This document shows, one piece after another, positions 35,648 through 44,716 of a DNA stretch of 64,000 bases. The stretch lies in contig NZ_JAGHRB010000001.1 in assembly GCF_017743995.1 (NCBI RefSeq), positions 451,980 through 515,979 on the forward strand, written 5' to 3'. The position numbers were made by a program, and so were the translations under genes. This stretch comes from Ruegeria sp. R13_0 (GTDB lineage: Bacteria > Pseudomonadota > Alphaproteobacteria > Rhodobacterales > Rhodobacteraceae). Every line of letters starts with the position of its first letter. The stretch's first letter is position 1. The notes beneath the pieces were generated by a model that had not been told where the DNA came from, did not search any database, and saw only the letters and a list, made by a program, of their open reading frames with translations.

Positions 35648-36016
35648 GTGTCACAAACGCTTTACGAGAAATACGGCGGCTTCAAAACCATCAGCCGTGT
35701 GGTGATGAGTTTCTACGAAATAGCGCTTGAGTCCGACGAGATCGGGCATTTCTTTGAAGATATCGACATGCCGCGCCTGATTGACCATCAGACCAAGTTT
35801 GTCTCGTCTTTGGTTGGTGGTCCTGCGGCGTTCAGCGACGATAGGATCGAAGCCGTTCATCGGCACCTAGGCATTTCACATGATCATTTCGATGTCATGG
35901 CAGAGCTATTCGGCGAAGCGCTCGAGATGCATGGCATGTCCGAGCGCGATATCAAAACGGCCCTTGGCGCGATTGAAGGCAAACGCTCGATCATCGTCAG
36001 CCGTGACGCGGCATGA
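35648..36016 (+). CDS. Truncated (group I-like) hemoglobin
   Basis: A 122-residue globin of the 2-on-2 type. It opens LYEKYGG like group I truncated globins, has Y23 at the B10 position in VVMSFYEIAL, the E-helix stretch HQTKFVSSLVGGP, and the F-helix LGISHDHFDVM in which H80 is the probable proximal ligand (H78 is the alternative). It would bind heme and O2, NO or CO. The start is GTG. Its stop overlaps the ATG of the cyclase gene by 4 bp (ATGA), so the two are translated together and the globin is a probable sensor subunit for the cyclase. Confidence 0.87.
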   Translation: MSQTLYEKYGGFKTISRVVMSFYEIALESDEIGHFFEDIDMPRLIDHQTKFVSSLVGGPAAFSDDRIEAVHRHLGISHDHFDVMAELFGEALEMHGMSERDIKTALGAIEGKRSIIVSRDAA

Positions 36017-37071
36017 GCATCCTTGCCATCAACGAACAACTTCTGCGGGCCATCGGCGTTGGTGTTGCCGTTGTGCGGGCCTCGGATCTGAAATTCGTCT
36101 TTCATAACAGCCCCTTCGCCGAATGGTTTGGCAAGCCTGAGAAAAAGCAGTCTCTGTTGGATATCTTGCCGGATCTCGACATCAAAGAGCTGGAGGACGT
36201 CAAGCAATCCGGCCTGCGGTATTCGGTCGAGCTTCAGATCAAACCCAAGCGCCGGACGCTGATCTTTGCGGTCACCGTCTCACTGGCCAGTGGGTTGTCG
36301 GAACAGGTGCTGATCGTGGAATGCCAGAATATCACGCGCATTCGCGAGCTTGAGAGCATGATCGATAGCTACTCGACCATGGTCGAGCGCAACACGCGCG
36401 AACTGGAGCGCGAGAAAGAGCGGGTTGAACGTCTTCTGCTGAACGTGATGCCCCGCGCGGTGTATGAAGAGTTCAAGACGTTTGGCGTCGTGACCCCTCA
36501 GCTGTTCGACGAAGTCTCGGTGGTGATGTTGGATTTCGTCGGGTTCACGGATTTTGCTGCCAAAACCGACCCGACGGTCACCTTGAGCGAGTTGAATGAT
36601 ATCTTCACGGCCTTCGACCGGATCGTCGAGCAATACGGTTGCGAGCGGATCAAAACGATTGGGGACGCCTATCTGGCCGTCTCTGGCATGCCGGATGCGA
36701 CGCCCGACCATGCCACGGCGGTCGCCCATTGCGCAGTGCGCTTCCTGCGGTATCTCGAGCGGCGTAACGAAAGCCACCCGCACAAATGGCAGGCCCGGAT
36801 CGGCTTGGGCATGGGGCCGGCTGTCGGGTCGGTCGTGGGCATTCAGAAATATGTGTATGACGTGTTTGGCCCAGCCGTGAACATCGCCGCGCGCCTGCAA
36901 GTCTTTGCAAACCCGATGAACATCGTCGCGCCGGAGGCGATGAAATATGCGTTAATCGACGAGTTTCAGGTCTCGGATCTGGGACGGGTCGAGATCAAGG
37001 GGATGGGGGAGATGGATCTGATCAACGTCTCGTCAGGCCTCAGCGCTAATCAGGGAAGCCGATTGTTCTGA
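36013..37071 (+). CDS. PAS-like/coiled-coil class III adenylate cyclase
   Basis: A 352-residue soluble cyclase. Residues 1-105 look like a PAS or HNOBA-type sensory fold, 110-142 are a coiled coil (ERNTRELEREKERVER), and 165-340 are the class III catalytic domain. Metal-binding D174 (MLDFVGFTD) and D218 (IGDAY), the purine-specifying pair K214 and D283, and the transition-state pair N290 and R294 (VNIAAR) are all present, which predicts ATP and cAMP rather than GTP. The order sensor, coiled coil, cyclase copies soluble guanylate cyclase, with the heme part supplied by the separate globin gene it overlaps. No membrane segment is seen. Confidence 0.88.
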   Translation: MSILAINEQLLRAIGVGVAVVRASDLKFVFHNSPFAEWFGKPEKKQSLLDILPDLDIKELEDVKQSGLRYSVELQIKPKRRTLIFAVTVSLASGLSEQVLIVECQNITRIRELESMIDSYSTMVERNTRELEREKERVERLLLNVMPRAVYEEFKTFGVVTPQLFDEVSVVMLDFVGFTDFAAKTDPTVTLSELNDIFTAFDRIVEQYGCERIKTIGDAYLAVSGMPDATPDHATAVAHCAVRFLRYLERRNESHPHKWQARIGLGMGPAVGSVVGIQKYVYDVFGPAVNIAARLQVFANPMNIVAPEAMKYALIDEFQVSDLGRVEIKGMGEMDLINVSSGLSANQGSRLF

Positions 37072-37074
37072 GGA

Positions 37075-37692
37075 TCAGTCATCCTGCGGCACCAGACCCA
37101 GCCCGCGCAGGTAAATCCCAATCCCGCTTTCGAGAAGGTCCTCGGGCGAAAAGGGCGAGGTCGCACCGGTCGCGTTACGCGCATAGAGTTCGACCACACC
37201 GTGACTCATTGCCCAAATATGGGCCGAGAACATGGACGCGGGAGGCCGCTTTTCCGGTGGGATATGTTGCGACAGGTCCGCAGCTGCCTTCTCCAGAACC
37301 GTTTTGGCCCGGTTTGACGCTAACGACAGCTCGGGCGTGCGGTTCGGGGAAATCCCACTTTCGAACATGGCGATGTAGTGGCCGGGATGCTTGCGGGCAA
37401 AGGCCAGATAGGCGCGCCCGGTGGCCTCAAACGCGGCCAAAGCGGATGGCTGGCCCTCGTCATAGGCATATTGCATCAGGTCGGCGAACATCTCAAACCC
37501 TTGGCGGGCAGCTTCGGCGATCAGGTCCTCACGCCCGTGATAGTGCCGGTAGACAGCAGCCGGAGTCACCCCGGCGGTCTTGGCGGCCTCGGACAGGGTA
37601 AAACCGGTGGGGCCTTTCTCTTCGATCAACGACAGCGCGGCCTCGATCAAGGCCTGCTTCAGGTTTCCGTGGTGATACCCGCGCTTCGTCAT
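37075..37692 (-). CDS. TetR-family transcriptional regulator
   Basis: A 205-residue repressor-type protein. The N-terminal helix-turn-helix is at about 28-50 (GFTLSEAAKTAGVTPAAVYRHY); the C-terminal ligand-binding domain is TetR_C-like with PE- and His-rich helices. It runs towards the cyclase gene and leaves only 3 bases between stops. PPK2 lies 111 bases upstream on the same strand. Ligand and targets unknown. Confidence 0.87.
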   Translation of the reverse strand: MTKRGYHHGNLKQALIEAALSLIEEKGPTGFTLSEAAKTAGVTPAAVYRHYHGREDLIAEAARQGFEMFADLMQYAYDEGQPSALAAFEATGRAYLAFARKHPGHYIAMFESGISPNRTPELSLASNRAKTVLEKAAADLSQHIPPEKRPPASMFSAHIWAMSHGVVELYARNATGATSPFSPEDLLESGIGIYLRGLGLVPQDD

Positions 37693-37803
37693 TCCGGCCT
37701 CAGGTTATTGGTTTTTCACGTGTTCGGATGCCAAGAGATAGTCCAATTTCAGCCAATGGTCCAACGCCCAGGCGATCAATTCTTGGCCACCCTTCTATTT
37801 ACG

Positions 37804-38673
37804 TCAGGACTCCCAAACATCCGGTCCACCGCAGATATTCGGATCATTCTCGCCGATGGCTTTTTCGTCTTTTTCATCGTAATCCAAAGCCAGCAGCACC
37901 GTTCGGATCGCTGCAAGGCGCGCGCGTTTCTTGTCGTCAGACCGCACGATGGTCCAAGGACAGTTTTCCGAATGTGATCGGGTCAGAGTTTCAGAAATCG
38001 ACTGAGTGTATTCATCCCATTTTTCCAATCCGGCGATATCGATTGGGCTGAGTTTCCACTGTTTGAGCGGATCCGTCTCACGCGCCAAAAAGCGGTTCAG
38101 CTGTTCCGCCCGGCCGACATTCAGCCAGAACTTGAACAGACTTATCCCGTCGTTCACGAACCCGGTTTCCAGCGGCAACACCTGACGGAAGAACCGTTCG
38201 CGTTCCTCCTGATTACAGAACCCAAAGACGTTTTCTACGACACCTCGATTGTACCAGCTGCGGTCGAAAAACACGATCTCACCGGCCGAGGGAAGGTGCT
38301 GGATGTAGCGTTGGAAATACCACTGGCTGCGCTCGGAATCCGAGGGCTTACTGAGCGCGACATTCCGCGCTCCGCGTGGGTTCAGGTTCTCGCGGAACCG
38401 CTTGATGGTGCCACCTTTTCCCGCCGCATCTCTGCCTTCAAAGATGATCGCGACCCGTTGGCCGGTTTCTTTGACCCAGGATTGCATTTTAACCAGTTCG
38501 ATTTGCAGCGCCTCGATCTGCGTCTCATATTCCTTGGTCTTCATTTTTTCGGCGTAAGGATAGCTCGGGTTCAGGATGTCGCCCTTGTTTGCCTTTTCGA
38601 TCATTTTGCGCACGTCGCCGGGCGCTTTCTTTTGAAAGTACTGTTCGATGGAACCTTTTTCTGACCGGGCCAT
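37804..38673 (-). CDS. ppk2: Polyphosphate kinase 2
   Basis: A 289-residue PPK2 enzyme that moves phosphate between polyphosphate and nucleoside diphosphates. Walker A is [10 protein letters not shown] at 79-88, with [25 protein letters not shown] near 145-158 and the lid FRQVLPLE. Domain length and single-domain layout fit class I, which makes ATP or GTP from polyphosphate. It can supply nucleotides under starvation. It ends upstream of the TetR gene on the same strand. Confidence 0.93.
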   Translation of the reverse strand: MARSEKGSIEQYFQKKAPGDVRKMIEKANKGDILNPSYPYAEKMKTKEYETQIEALQIELVKMQSWVKETGQRVAIIFEGRDAAGKGGTIKRFRENLNPRGARNVALSKPSDSERSQWYFQRYIQHLPSAGEIVFFDRSWYNRGVVENVFGFCNQEERERFFRQVLPLETGFVNDGISLFKFWLNVGRAEQLNRFLARETDPLKQWKLSPIDIAGLEKWDEYTQSISETLTRSHSENCPWTIVRSDDKKRARLAAIRTVLLALDYDEKDEKAIGENDPNICGGPDVWES

Positions 38674-38722
38674 GCGCTACCTCGCGATAAAATCCATATC
38701 TTACTATGAATTAGGTGCTGGC

Positions 38723-39682
38723 CTAACGCAAACCCGCCCGTTGCGCGGCGCGGTCGATGGCGGCGGCGACTTCATCGGCTGCAACGACCTGGGGCATATG
38801 GCCGATGCCCGGCAGTTCGATCAGCTCGGCACCGGGGATCTGTTCGATCAAGCGGGTCGAATGCCAATCCAGCTTGACCGTCGTGTCTGCCGTGCCGTGA
38901 ATGATTTCGGTGGGTACAGAGATCTCACCGTATCGGGGCTGCAGACGCTCAACCTCTTCCAGCAGCCGAACCCGTTGTTTTGCGTTGGCATGCATCGAGG
39001 CGCGGCGCATTGTCAGGGCGGGGCCGAAATGCTCGGCATAGCCTTCGGGCGCAGTTTGTGGCGCGAATACCTTGTCGAGGGCGGTTTCGACATAAGATTC
39101 CGGCACGTAAGAGGTGATCAGGGGCAGGGCAAGCGCATTGCCAAGCCCGGTCGCGGCCAATCGGTTGAAATTGTCCAGCGGCGTCTCCCACGGGATCGCG
39201 GCCGGAGCGATCAGCACAAGGGCCGAGAGATTGTTGGGACGGGTTACGGCCCAGGCCAGCGCCACCGACCCTCCAAGGCTTTGTCCCGCGACGATGGGTT
39301 TCTCTGCGCCAAGTTGGGCGGCTGCACGCTGCAGAATATCCGCCTGCTCTTGAATGGTTTCACCATCGGGATTGAAGCTGTCCGAATAGCCAAGGCCGGG
39401 ACGGTCAAACACGATCACGCGGTAGTTTTCGGCCAGAATAGGGGCCAAGGCGAAGGTCATGTCGCGGGTATTGCCGCTGGAGCCATGGATCAAGACCACG
39501 TCAGGGCCATCCCCCATGACAACCGCATGCACGGCAATCCCATCCACATCGAGTATCTGACCTTCGGGCGGAAACACCTGCTCGGCGCGGGCCTCGCTCT
39601 GGGCGGCGCGCCACAGGGTAAACGCTGCAAAGCCGATCAGGCCCAGCGTCAGGAGTATCCAGATCTTAGCGGCCAATTTCAC
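38723..39682 (-). CDS. Alpha/beta-fold hydrolase, membrane-anchored
   Basis: A 319-residue hydrolase with an N-terminal membrane anchor (about 7-26). The nucleophile is S135 in AGQSLGGS, the oxyanion loop is HGSSGN at 66-71 and the catalytic histidine is H295 in GIGHMPQ, with D near 267 as the acid. The substrate, ester, lactone or epoxide, cannot be told. Its start lies 17 bases inside the end of metA, so the two are coupled. Confidence 0.85.
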   Translation of the reverse strand: MKLAAKIWILLTLGLIGFAAFTLWRAAQSEARAEQVFPPEGQILDVDGIAVHAVVMGDGPDVVLIHGSSGNTRDMTFALAPILAENYRVIVFDRPGLGYSDSFNPDGETIQEQADILQRAAAQLGAEKPIVAGQSLGGSVALAWAVTRPNNLSALVLIAPAAIPWETPLDNFNRLAATGLGNALALPLITSYVPESYVETALDKVFAPQTAPEGYAEHFGPALTMRRASMHANAKQRVRLLEEVERLQPRYGEISVPTEIIHGTADTTVKLDWHSTRLIEQIPGAELIELPGIGHMPQVVAADEVAAAIDRAAQRAGLR

Positions 39683-40583
39683 TCATATCAAAGGGGGTGG
39701 ACTGATAGATTTCATTGATCCAGTTACCATAGAGCAGATGCGCATGGCTGCGCCACCGGTTCTGCGGCACCTGTGTCGGATCGTCATCCGGATAATAATT
39801 CATTGGCACATTGATCGGTGTGCCATTGGCGATGTCCCGATCATATTCCTGCTTCAACGTATCGCTGTCATATTCGAAATGGTTGAAGATATAGAGCGCA
39901 CGATGCGCCGGGTCCTCGACAAGGCAAGGACCTGCTTCATCGCTGCCAAGCAACGTGACAAGGCCGTCCGCGGCGTCAATCTCGGCCTGCTTCATCTCGG
40001 TCCAGCGGCTGACGGGAATAACGCAATCATCCGAGAATCCCCGCAAAAACGGAGACGACGGGAGCAGATTCCGATGCCGGAAACAGCCAAAGGCCTTGGC
40101 GTCCAGCATGTGTTTTTTCACGCCGTGGAAGTGATTGATCATCGCCATGCCGCCCCAGCAGACCCCGAAGGTGGAATGGACGTTGGTCTGGGTCCACTCA
40201 AACACCTCTCGGAGTTCTTCCCAATAGGTGACATCATCGAATTCCAGATGCTCGATCGGCGCACCGGTGATGATCAGGCCGTCGAACTTCTGGTCCTTCA
40301 CGACCTTGAACGGCTGATAGAACTCGGCCATATGCGCAGCGGCGGTGTTCTTGGTCCGATGCTCGGTCATGCGGATCAGAGACAGGTCAATCTGCAGCGG
40401 AGTTGCCCCGATCAGACGCGCGAACTGGTTCTCGGTCTGGATCTTCTTGGGCATCAGGTTCAGCAGCCCGATCCGCAGGGGGCGAATATCCTGACGCATT
40501 GCCTGATCCGCAGCCATGACCATGACGCCTTCCTGGGTCAGGACGTCAAAGGCGGGCAGTTCGGATGGGATTTTGATCGGCAT
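39666..40583 (-). CDS. metA: Homoserine O-acyltransferase, predicted acetyl-CoA dependent
   Basis: A 305-residue MetA-family enzyme that activates homoserine for methionine synthesis. The catalytic C142 ([10 protein letters not shown]), H235 and E237 (NHFEYD) align with E. coli MetA numbering. Residue 111 is glutamate (GAPIEHLEF), the residue reported to select acetyl-CoA; E. coli MetA with glycine uses succinyl-CoA. The product is therefore predicted to be O-acetylhomoserine. It follows a P-loop protein gene by 35 bases and is coupled to the hydrolase gene; the short gap leaves no space for a SAM-II riboswitch directly upstream. Confidence 0.93.
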   Translation of the reverse strand: MPIKIPSELPAFDVLTQEGVMVMAADQAMRQDIRPLRIGLLNLMPKKIQTENQFARLIGATPLQIDLSLIRMTEHRTKNTAAAHMAEFYQPFKVVKDQKFDGLIITGAPIEHLEFDDVTYWEELREVFEWTQTNVHSTFGVCWGGMAMINHFHGVKKHMLDAKAFGCFRHRNLLPSSPFLRGFSDDCVIPVSRWTEMKQAEIDAADGLVTLLGSDEAGPCLVEDPAHRALYIFNHFEYDSDTLKQEYDRDIANGTPINVPMNYYPDDDPTQVPQNRWRSHAHLLYGNWINEIYQSTPFDMSEIGR

Positions 40584-40618
40584 CGGGTCAGACTTCTGAA
40601 TAGGTTAGGAGGAGGTAG

Positions 40619-41491
40619 TTAGGCGCGATCGCGCCCGGTCTCAAGGGTGCGTTCGATCAACTCATCGAAATCGGCCGCATCGCGCACTTCTCCGATGTCT
40701 TTGGCCGTTATCGTAACGCCCCAGTTTTTCGCCATCGCTTCGTATCGGGGCTGACGATGGGCAAGCGCCTGAGCGTAGGTCCATCGGATGAACGCGTCCG
40801 GGTTCACGTCAGCCTCAGAACAGCCGTTTTGATCCAGATATTCGGTCCAGACGCGGGTCAGGAATTCAGCCTGATAGGACATCGGCTTTGGGGCCTTGTC
40901 AAAGCGTCGGACCAGCTCGGCCGTGTGGTCTTCATCACCCTGCAGCCAGATCATCAGCGCCTGTTTTGATAGCTCAGACATCAGTTGATCCGCTGGGTCA
41001 TCCGGGTCGACCCACTCGCAAATCGACCCGCCGGTGTCGCAGATGAAATGCGGATAGCCATAGAGACGCTCTGCCCGGTCCACGAAATATTCGGTGTCCA
41101 GAAGGGCGTGAATCTCGGCCAGTCGGAATTGTTCCTGCCGACGGCGATACTCGGACATCTCCAAACCGCCAAGCGCCGGATTGCCGGGTTTGCCAAGGTA
41201 GGATGCAACAGGGGTCAGGTTCTCGAACGAGATGTTCGAGCCGATATAGATCGAATCCGACAACAGCAGGTCCCTCAGAAATGGGACTTTCATCGCCTCG
41301 GCCTTGGCGTTATCGGCAATGTATTCGCCCATGTAGCGGGTGCCGATCCGATAGTCGACGGAGTAGTGAAACCAGCCGCCGCTGTCCCGCAGGATGTTGG
41401 ATACATAGGTCTTGCCAAGCCCCGACATGCCGAAAAACAGCACCTTCTTGCGTGCAGCCCCACGCCAATCTCTTGCCGAGCTGTAGATCAT
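40619..41491 (-). CDS. P-loop ATPase/kinase-like protein of unknown function
   Basis: A 290-residue protein beginning just before a Walker A, FFGMSGLGKTYVS at about 19-31, which resembles nucleotide or zeta-toxin-type kinases in form. The rest holds a W-rich stretch (WFHYSVDYRIGTRYM) and CDTGGSICEW but no other motif I can name. The start at 41491 has AAGGGAC upstream; the longer frame adds 142 residues of antisense-like composition inside the exporter gene. It sits directly upstream of metA, which may point to a role in sulfur or methionine metabolism, as inference only. Confidence 0.78.
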   Translation of the reverse strand: MIYSSARDWRGAARKKVLFFGMSGLGKTYVSNILRDSGGWFHYSVDYRIGTRYMGEYIADNAKAEAMKVPFLRDLLLSDSIYIGSNISFENLTPVASYLGKPGNPALGGLEMSEYRRRQEQFRLAEIHALLDTEYFVDRAERLYGYPHFICDTGGSICEWVDPDDPADQLMSELSKQALMIWLQGDEDHTAELVRRFDKAPKPMSYQAEFLTRVWTEYLDQNGCSEADVNPDAFIRWTYAQALAHRQPRYEAMAKNWGVTITAKDIGEVRDAADFDELIERTLETGRDRA

Positions 41492-41541
41492 CTTGCGCTG
41501 TCCCTTGTTTTTGCCTTTGCTAAATCGGGCAGGCGGCGGCG

Positions 41542-42438
41542 TCAATCGCGTGGGGCGGCTCGGTTGAGGATCAATAGTCCCGCGGCCAGCACGGCAAAGC
41601 CTATATAGGCGCGAGGATCCAGTGCCTCGTCTCGCAGCAAAGCGCCCAAAACGATTGCGACAGGTGGGATGATGAGGGTCACGAGCAATAGATTGCCACT
41701 GCCCGCCATCGAAAGGACCCGGTAGTAGAGAAGATATGCACCCGCCGTCGCGATCAGGGAATAATACGCGATTGCCGCCCATGTGACCGCGGGCAGGCTG
41801 AGGCTTGGGATGCCGTCCGTCATAAGGGCAATCGGGATCATGAACAGGGTCGAGCCGGTCAGCATCCCGGCGGCGGCGACAATCGGCGGGAGGGAGCTTA
41901 GATGTTTGCGCGCCCAAACGCCGGCAAATGCGTAGGAGATAGTGCCCGCGAGGATGGCAAGTTGAGCTGTGTTTTGCAGGCTGAAGCTGGTGAGGTTGCC
42001 GACCCCGATCGCGATTGAAACGCCAAAAAAGCCCAGTCCAGCGCCGAGAAGGCGCGGTGATGTCAACCTCTCGTCGGAAAAGAAGAGGGCAGCAACGAGA
42101 ACGCCGAAGATAGCCGTTGCCGCGTTCAAAATCGCCGTAAGGCCTGTGTCAATGTATAACTGCCCCCACGCCATCAGCGAGAACGGAATCACGTTGTTGA
42201 GCAGTCCCATGACCAGAAAACCCAACCAGAGGCGAGGTGAGCTCGGGACGCTCAGACCCCTGAGCCAAACCACCAACCACAAGGCCAGCATTGCCCAGAA
42301 TGTTCGATGCAGCACCGAGGTCATCACTGGTATCGTGTCCAGCGCAATCCGAATTGAAACGAATGAAGCACCCCAGATGATGCCCAGCAACGAAAGCTCA
42401 GCCCATGCGCGGGGGGATAGGTGTTTTTGGTGTTCCAT
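41542..42438 (-). CDS. EamA/DMT-family transporter
   Basis: A 298-residue inner-membrane protein with ten predicted hydrophobic segments in two EamA repeats. Motif-like stretches are LLGIIWGASFVSIRIAL at the N-terminus and ILGALLRDEALDPRAYIG at the end. DMT proteins export amino acids or metabolites. It precedes the P-loop gene by 50 bases on the same strand. Confidence 0.9.
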   Translation of the reverse strand: MEHQKHLSPRAWAELSLLGIIWGASFVSIRIALDTIPVMTSVLHRTFWAMLALWLVVWLRGLSVPSSPRLWLGFLVMGLLNNVIPFSLMAWGQLYIDTGLTAILNAATAIFGVLVAALFFSDERLTSPRLLGAGLGFFGVSIAIGVGNLTSFSLQNTAQLAILAGTISYAFAGVWARKHLSSLPPIVAAAGMLTGSTLFMIPIALMTDGIPSLSLPAVTWAAIAYYSLIATAGAYLLYYRVLSMAGSGNLLLVTLIIPPVAIVLGALLRDEALDPRAYIGFAVLAAGLLILNRAAPRD

Positions 42439-42495
42439 GAACAGGTTGTGGCAGCTTTGAGTTCATGCGGCGACCCGAAAGATGCGGAAACAAAA

Positions 42496-42518
42496 GACCC
42501 CACCGAAACGGCGGGGTC
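42496..42518 (-). terminator. Rho-independent terminator of the FadL-type gene
   Basis: GACCCCACCG and CGGCGGGGTC form a 10-bp stem with one A-C mismatch on the plus strand reading and an AAA loop. On the minus strand it is followed by TTTTGTTT. It lies 23 bases past the porin stop. Confidence 0.8.
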
Positions 42519-42541
42519 TGTTTGGTTTTTGTGTGGGGCGA

Positions 42542-43654
42542 TTAGTCCAGAGCGTAGGTGATCTGGAAGCCGACGCTCCAAGCGCTGTTGCCGGTGAAGT
42601 CAGCAGTCACACCACCAGCGCCATCTGCGGTAGCATCCCCAATATCAGTGTATCGAACACCAGCTGAGATTTTGGCTTTTTCAAGCGAGTATGTCCCGCC
42701 GACCCCAATGCTCCAAAAACCATCAGTCGGTCCCAAATTGGAAACTGGTTCGCCTTCGTCAGTCTCGTAGCCGAGAGTTACAGCACCAGAAAATTCTTCC
42801 GAAAATTGGTAGCCCAGTCCCAGCGTGTACGTGTAAGTGGCGTTGTCGTAGTCTACGAGCGGCGAAGTCGGAGGGTAGTTTGGCGGATTGTAGACCAGTT
42901 GCGGCCAGTCAACCCAGCGAATCGAGCCAAACAACAGAGTCTTTGGGGCCACGCCGGTTTGAAAATCCAAGTTTACAGATTGAGGTGTTTCAATCTCTGA
43001 CGAGGATTCAACCGCTGTTCCGCCGATGGTTTCAGTCTGGGAAAGATCGTGGGAAATCTTTGAGTTGTAAGTCAGTGCCACCCGCGCAGCAATCTCAGGC
43101 TTTTCCCACGCAACGCCAACAACATAGCCGAAATCAATCTCGGCATCAGTACTGACAGTGTAGTTACCTGCGATGGGTACTCCAACATTTGCCTCTACCC
43201 GTTGTGCCCTGACCCCGCCAATAGCACTGAAACCGTTGTCGAACTTGTATCGAAACAAAGCGGTTATTGCGTCAGTGTCCGCTGTCGCTCTCAATACGTC
43301 GTTCGCTGTACCACCCTGAGATAGCGGGTAATCAGGCGAGTACGCGATATCTGCACCAAACGGCTGGTCATACATAATCGCGAAATCAAGCTGATCGGTC
43401 AGCGACGTTTTGTACCCCAAGTGAGGGGTAAAGAAGTCATTTGCGACGTTTCCGGAGTCTATCGGCTCCAACGACCCGAATATGTTTGGCATTGTTCCGC
43501 TGACGCTCGGGTCCGTGTACCCGAGACGAAATTGCACAACCGATCCTTCTTCGAAAATCAGGTTGATCCCCTGACCGCTGCGGTCCAGACCGCCAGCGTA
43601 GCCAGCCGTTGCCCCCACGCAAACTGCGCACGCTGATAGTAGCGCTTTCTTCAT
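42542..43654 (-). CDS. FadL/OmpP1-type outer-membrane protein
   Basis: A 370-residue outer-membrane barrel. A Sec signal (MKKALLSACAVCVGATAGYA) is followed by GGLDRSGQGINLIF, the family N-terminal plug-like start with the S-G-Q motif, then alternating beta strands, ending in an aromatic C-terminus (ITYALD). FadL proteins take up long-chain fatty acids or other hydrophobic compounds. A strong GGGAGG ribosome site lies before the ATG. Codons here are visibly richer in A and T than in neighbours, which may mark transferred DNA. It has its own terminator. Confidence 0.87.
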   Translation of the reverse strand: MKKALLSACAVCVGATAGYAGGLDRSGQGINLIFEEGSVVQFRLGYTDPSVSGTMPNIFGSLEPIDSGNVANDFFTPHLGYKTSLTDQLDFAIMYDQPFGADIAYSPDYPLSQGGTANDVLRATADTDAITALFRYKFDNGFSAIGGVRAQRVEANVGVPIAGNYTVSTDAEIDFGYVVGVAWEKPEIAARVALTYNSKISHDLSQTETIGGTAVESSSEIETPQSVNLDFQTGVAPKTLLFGSIRWVDWPQLVYNPPNYPPTSPLVDYDNATYTYTLGLGYQFSEEFSGAVTLGYETDEGEPVSNLGPTDGFWSIGVGGTYSLEKAKISAGVRYTDIGDATADGAGGVTADFTGNSAWSVGFQITYALD

Positions 43655-43781
43655 GTATTCCTCCCTTACTGTCCCTCGAAGGCCTGTATTGCATCTGTGT
43701 GAGTGTAAGATGCTGACCCGCTCGTTAATGATGCCCGATACTGGCTTGGTGACAGTTTTATCGTCAACTAGTGACCGTGCG

Positions 43782-44687
43782 TTACTTCTTGTGAGTGTCA
43801 GCGCGAACTGTTGCTAAACTGTTACGATTTTCGGACCAAACATTTAGAAAGATACCTGAAAAGATCACGGCTGCTCCGAGCAGCGTCCAATGATCCAGTG
43901 GTTCATGGTAAAGAAGCATACCGACGACTGCGATCGTCGGCAGGCGGGCAAAGTCGAATGGTACCACCACGGTCGCGGGGGCGATTGCCAGTGCGTTTGT
44001 GATACAGAAATGCGCCAGAAGACCGGCCAAACCAACCAGCAACAAAAAGGGTGCCGTTTGCAGCGTTGGCAAAGCGATTTGCTGGTCTATCCCTGCCGCT
44101 ATCGTGCCCAGAACAGCTTGCATCACGGTTAGCCAGAATACGATACAACCGATGCTGGCATGACGCGTGAGTTGTTTCGTCGTGATCGTTGTAAATGCAA
44201 AGAAAATCGCACTTCCAGCCGCCATGACAATACCCAGAGATAGGCTTGAGGTTCCGGGTCTTGTCACCATCAGAACACCGGCAAACGCAATCAGTGCAGA
44301 GGTCATGCGGATCGCGGTCAGGCGCTCTTTTAGCAGAAGCGGAGAGAGCAGGATTACCCAGATCGGCTGGGTGAATTCAAGCGCGAAAACCTGTGCCAGA
44401 GGAGCCACTCCGACCGCATAGAACCAGAGGTTTTGGCCGGTGAAATGGAACGTGTTGCGGATCGCGTGCAAACCAAGACGCTCGGTCGTGACCTGATGCC
44501 ATTTGCGGGTCGCCGTCAGTACCAGCGCCACGATGATCACGCCGACAAAACTGCGATACATCATGATCTCGAACGTATCGTGATGCAGGCTCAGCTCTCG
44601 CCCGGCGACGGCCATTGAGGAAAATGAGGCAATAGCGCCGGTCATCCACAGGGCGGCTTTCCCAATCGAGCCAGACGCTTCCCTCAA
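43782..44687 (-). CDS. EamA/DMT-family transporter
   Basis: A 301-residue inner-membrane protein with two EamA repeats and about ten hydrophobic segments. Features are AGRELSLHHDTFEIMMYRS and FALEFTQPIWVILLSPLLLKERL, near-diagnostic of the S-adenosylmethionine-transporter-like DMT subgroup, and a second repeat ending MLLYHEPLDHWTLLGAAVIF. The start is TTG at 44687 with AAGGAAAGAG upstream; an ATG 14 codons on is the alternative. It is not closely similar to the exporter at 41.5 kb, so it is a separate paralogue. Confidence 0.85.
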   Translation of the reverse strand: MREASGSIGKAALWMTGAIASFSSMAVAGRELSLHHDTFEIMMYRSFVGVIIVALVLTATRKWHQVTTERLGLHAIRNTFHFTGQNLWFYAVGVAPLAQVFALEFTQPIWVILLSPLLLKERLTAIRMTSALIAFAGVLMVTRPGTSSLSLGIVMAAGSAIFFAFTTITTKQLTRHASIGCIVFWLTVMQAVLGTIAAGIDQQIALPTLQTAPFLLLVGLAGLLAHFCITNALAIAPATVVVPFDFARLPTIAVVGMLLYHEPLDHWTLLGAAVIFSGIFLNVWSENRNSLATVRADTHKK

Positions 44688-44716
44688 TCTCTTTCCTTCT
44701 ATTTACGACGGACATC

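Noticed and set aside
40584..40618. SAM-II riboswitch before metA, as found in other alphaproteobacteria
   Set aside because: Only 35 bases separate metA from the upstream co-directional gene, too short to hold the riboswitch and no matching core is seen.
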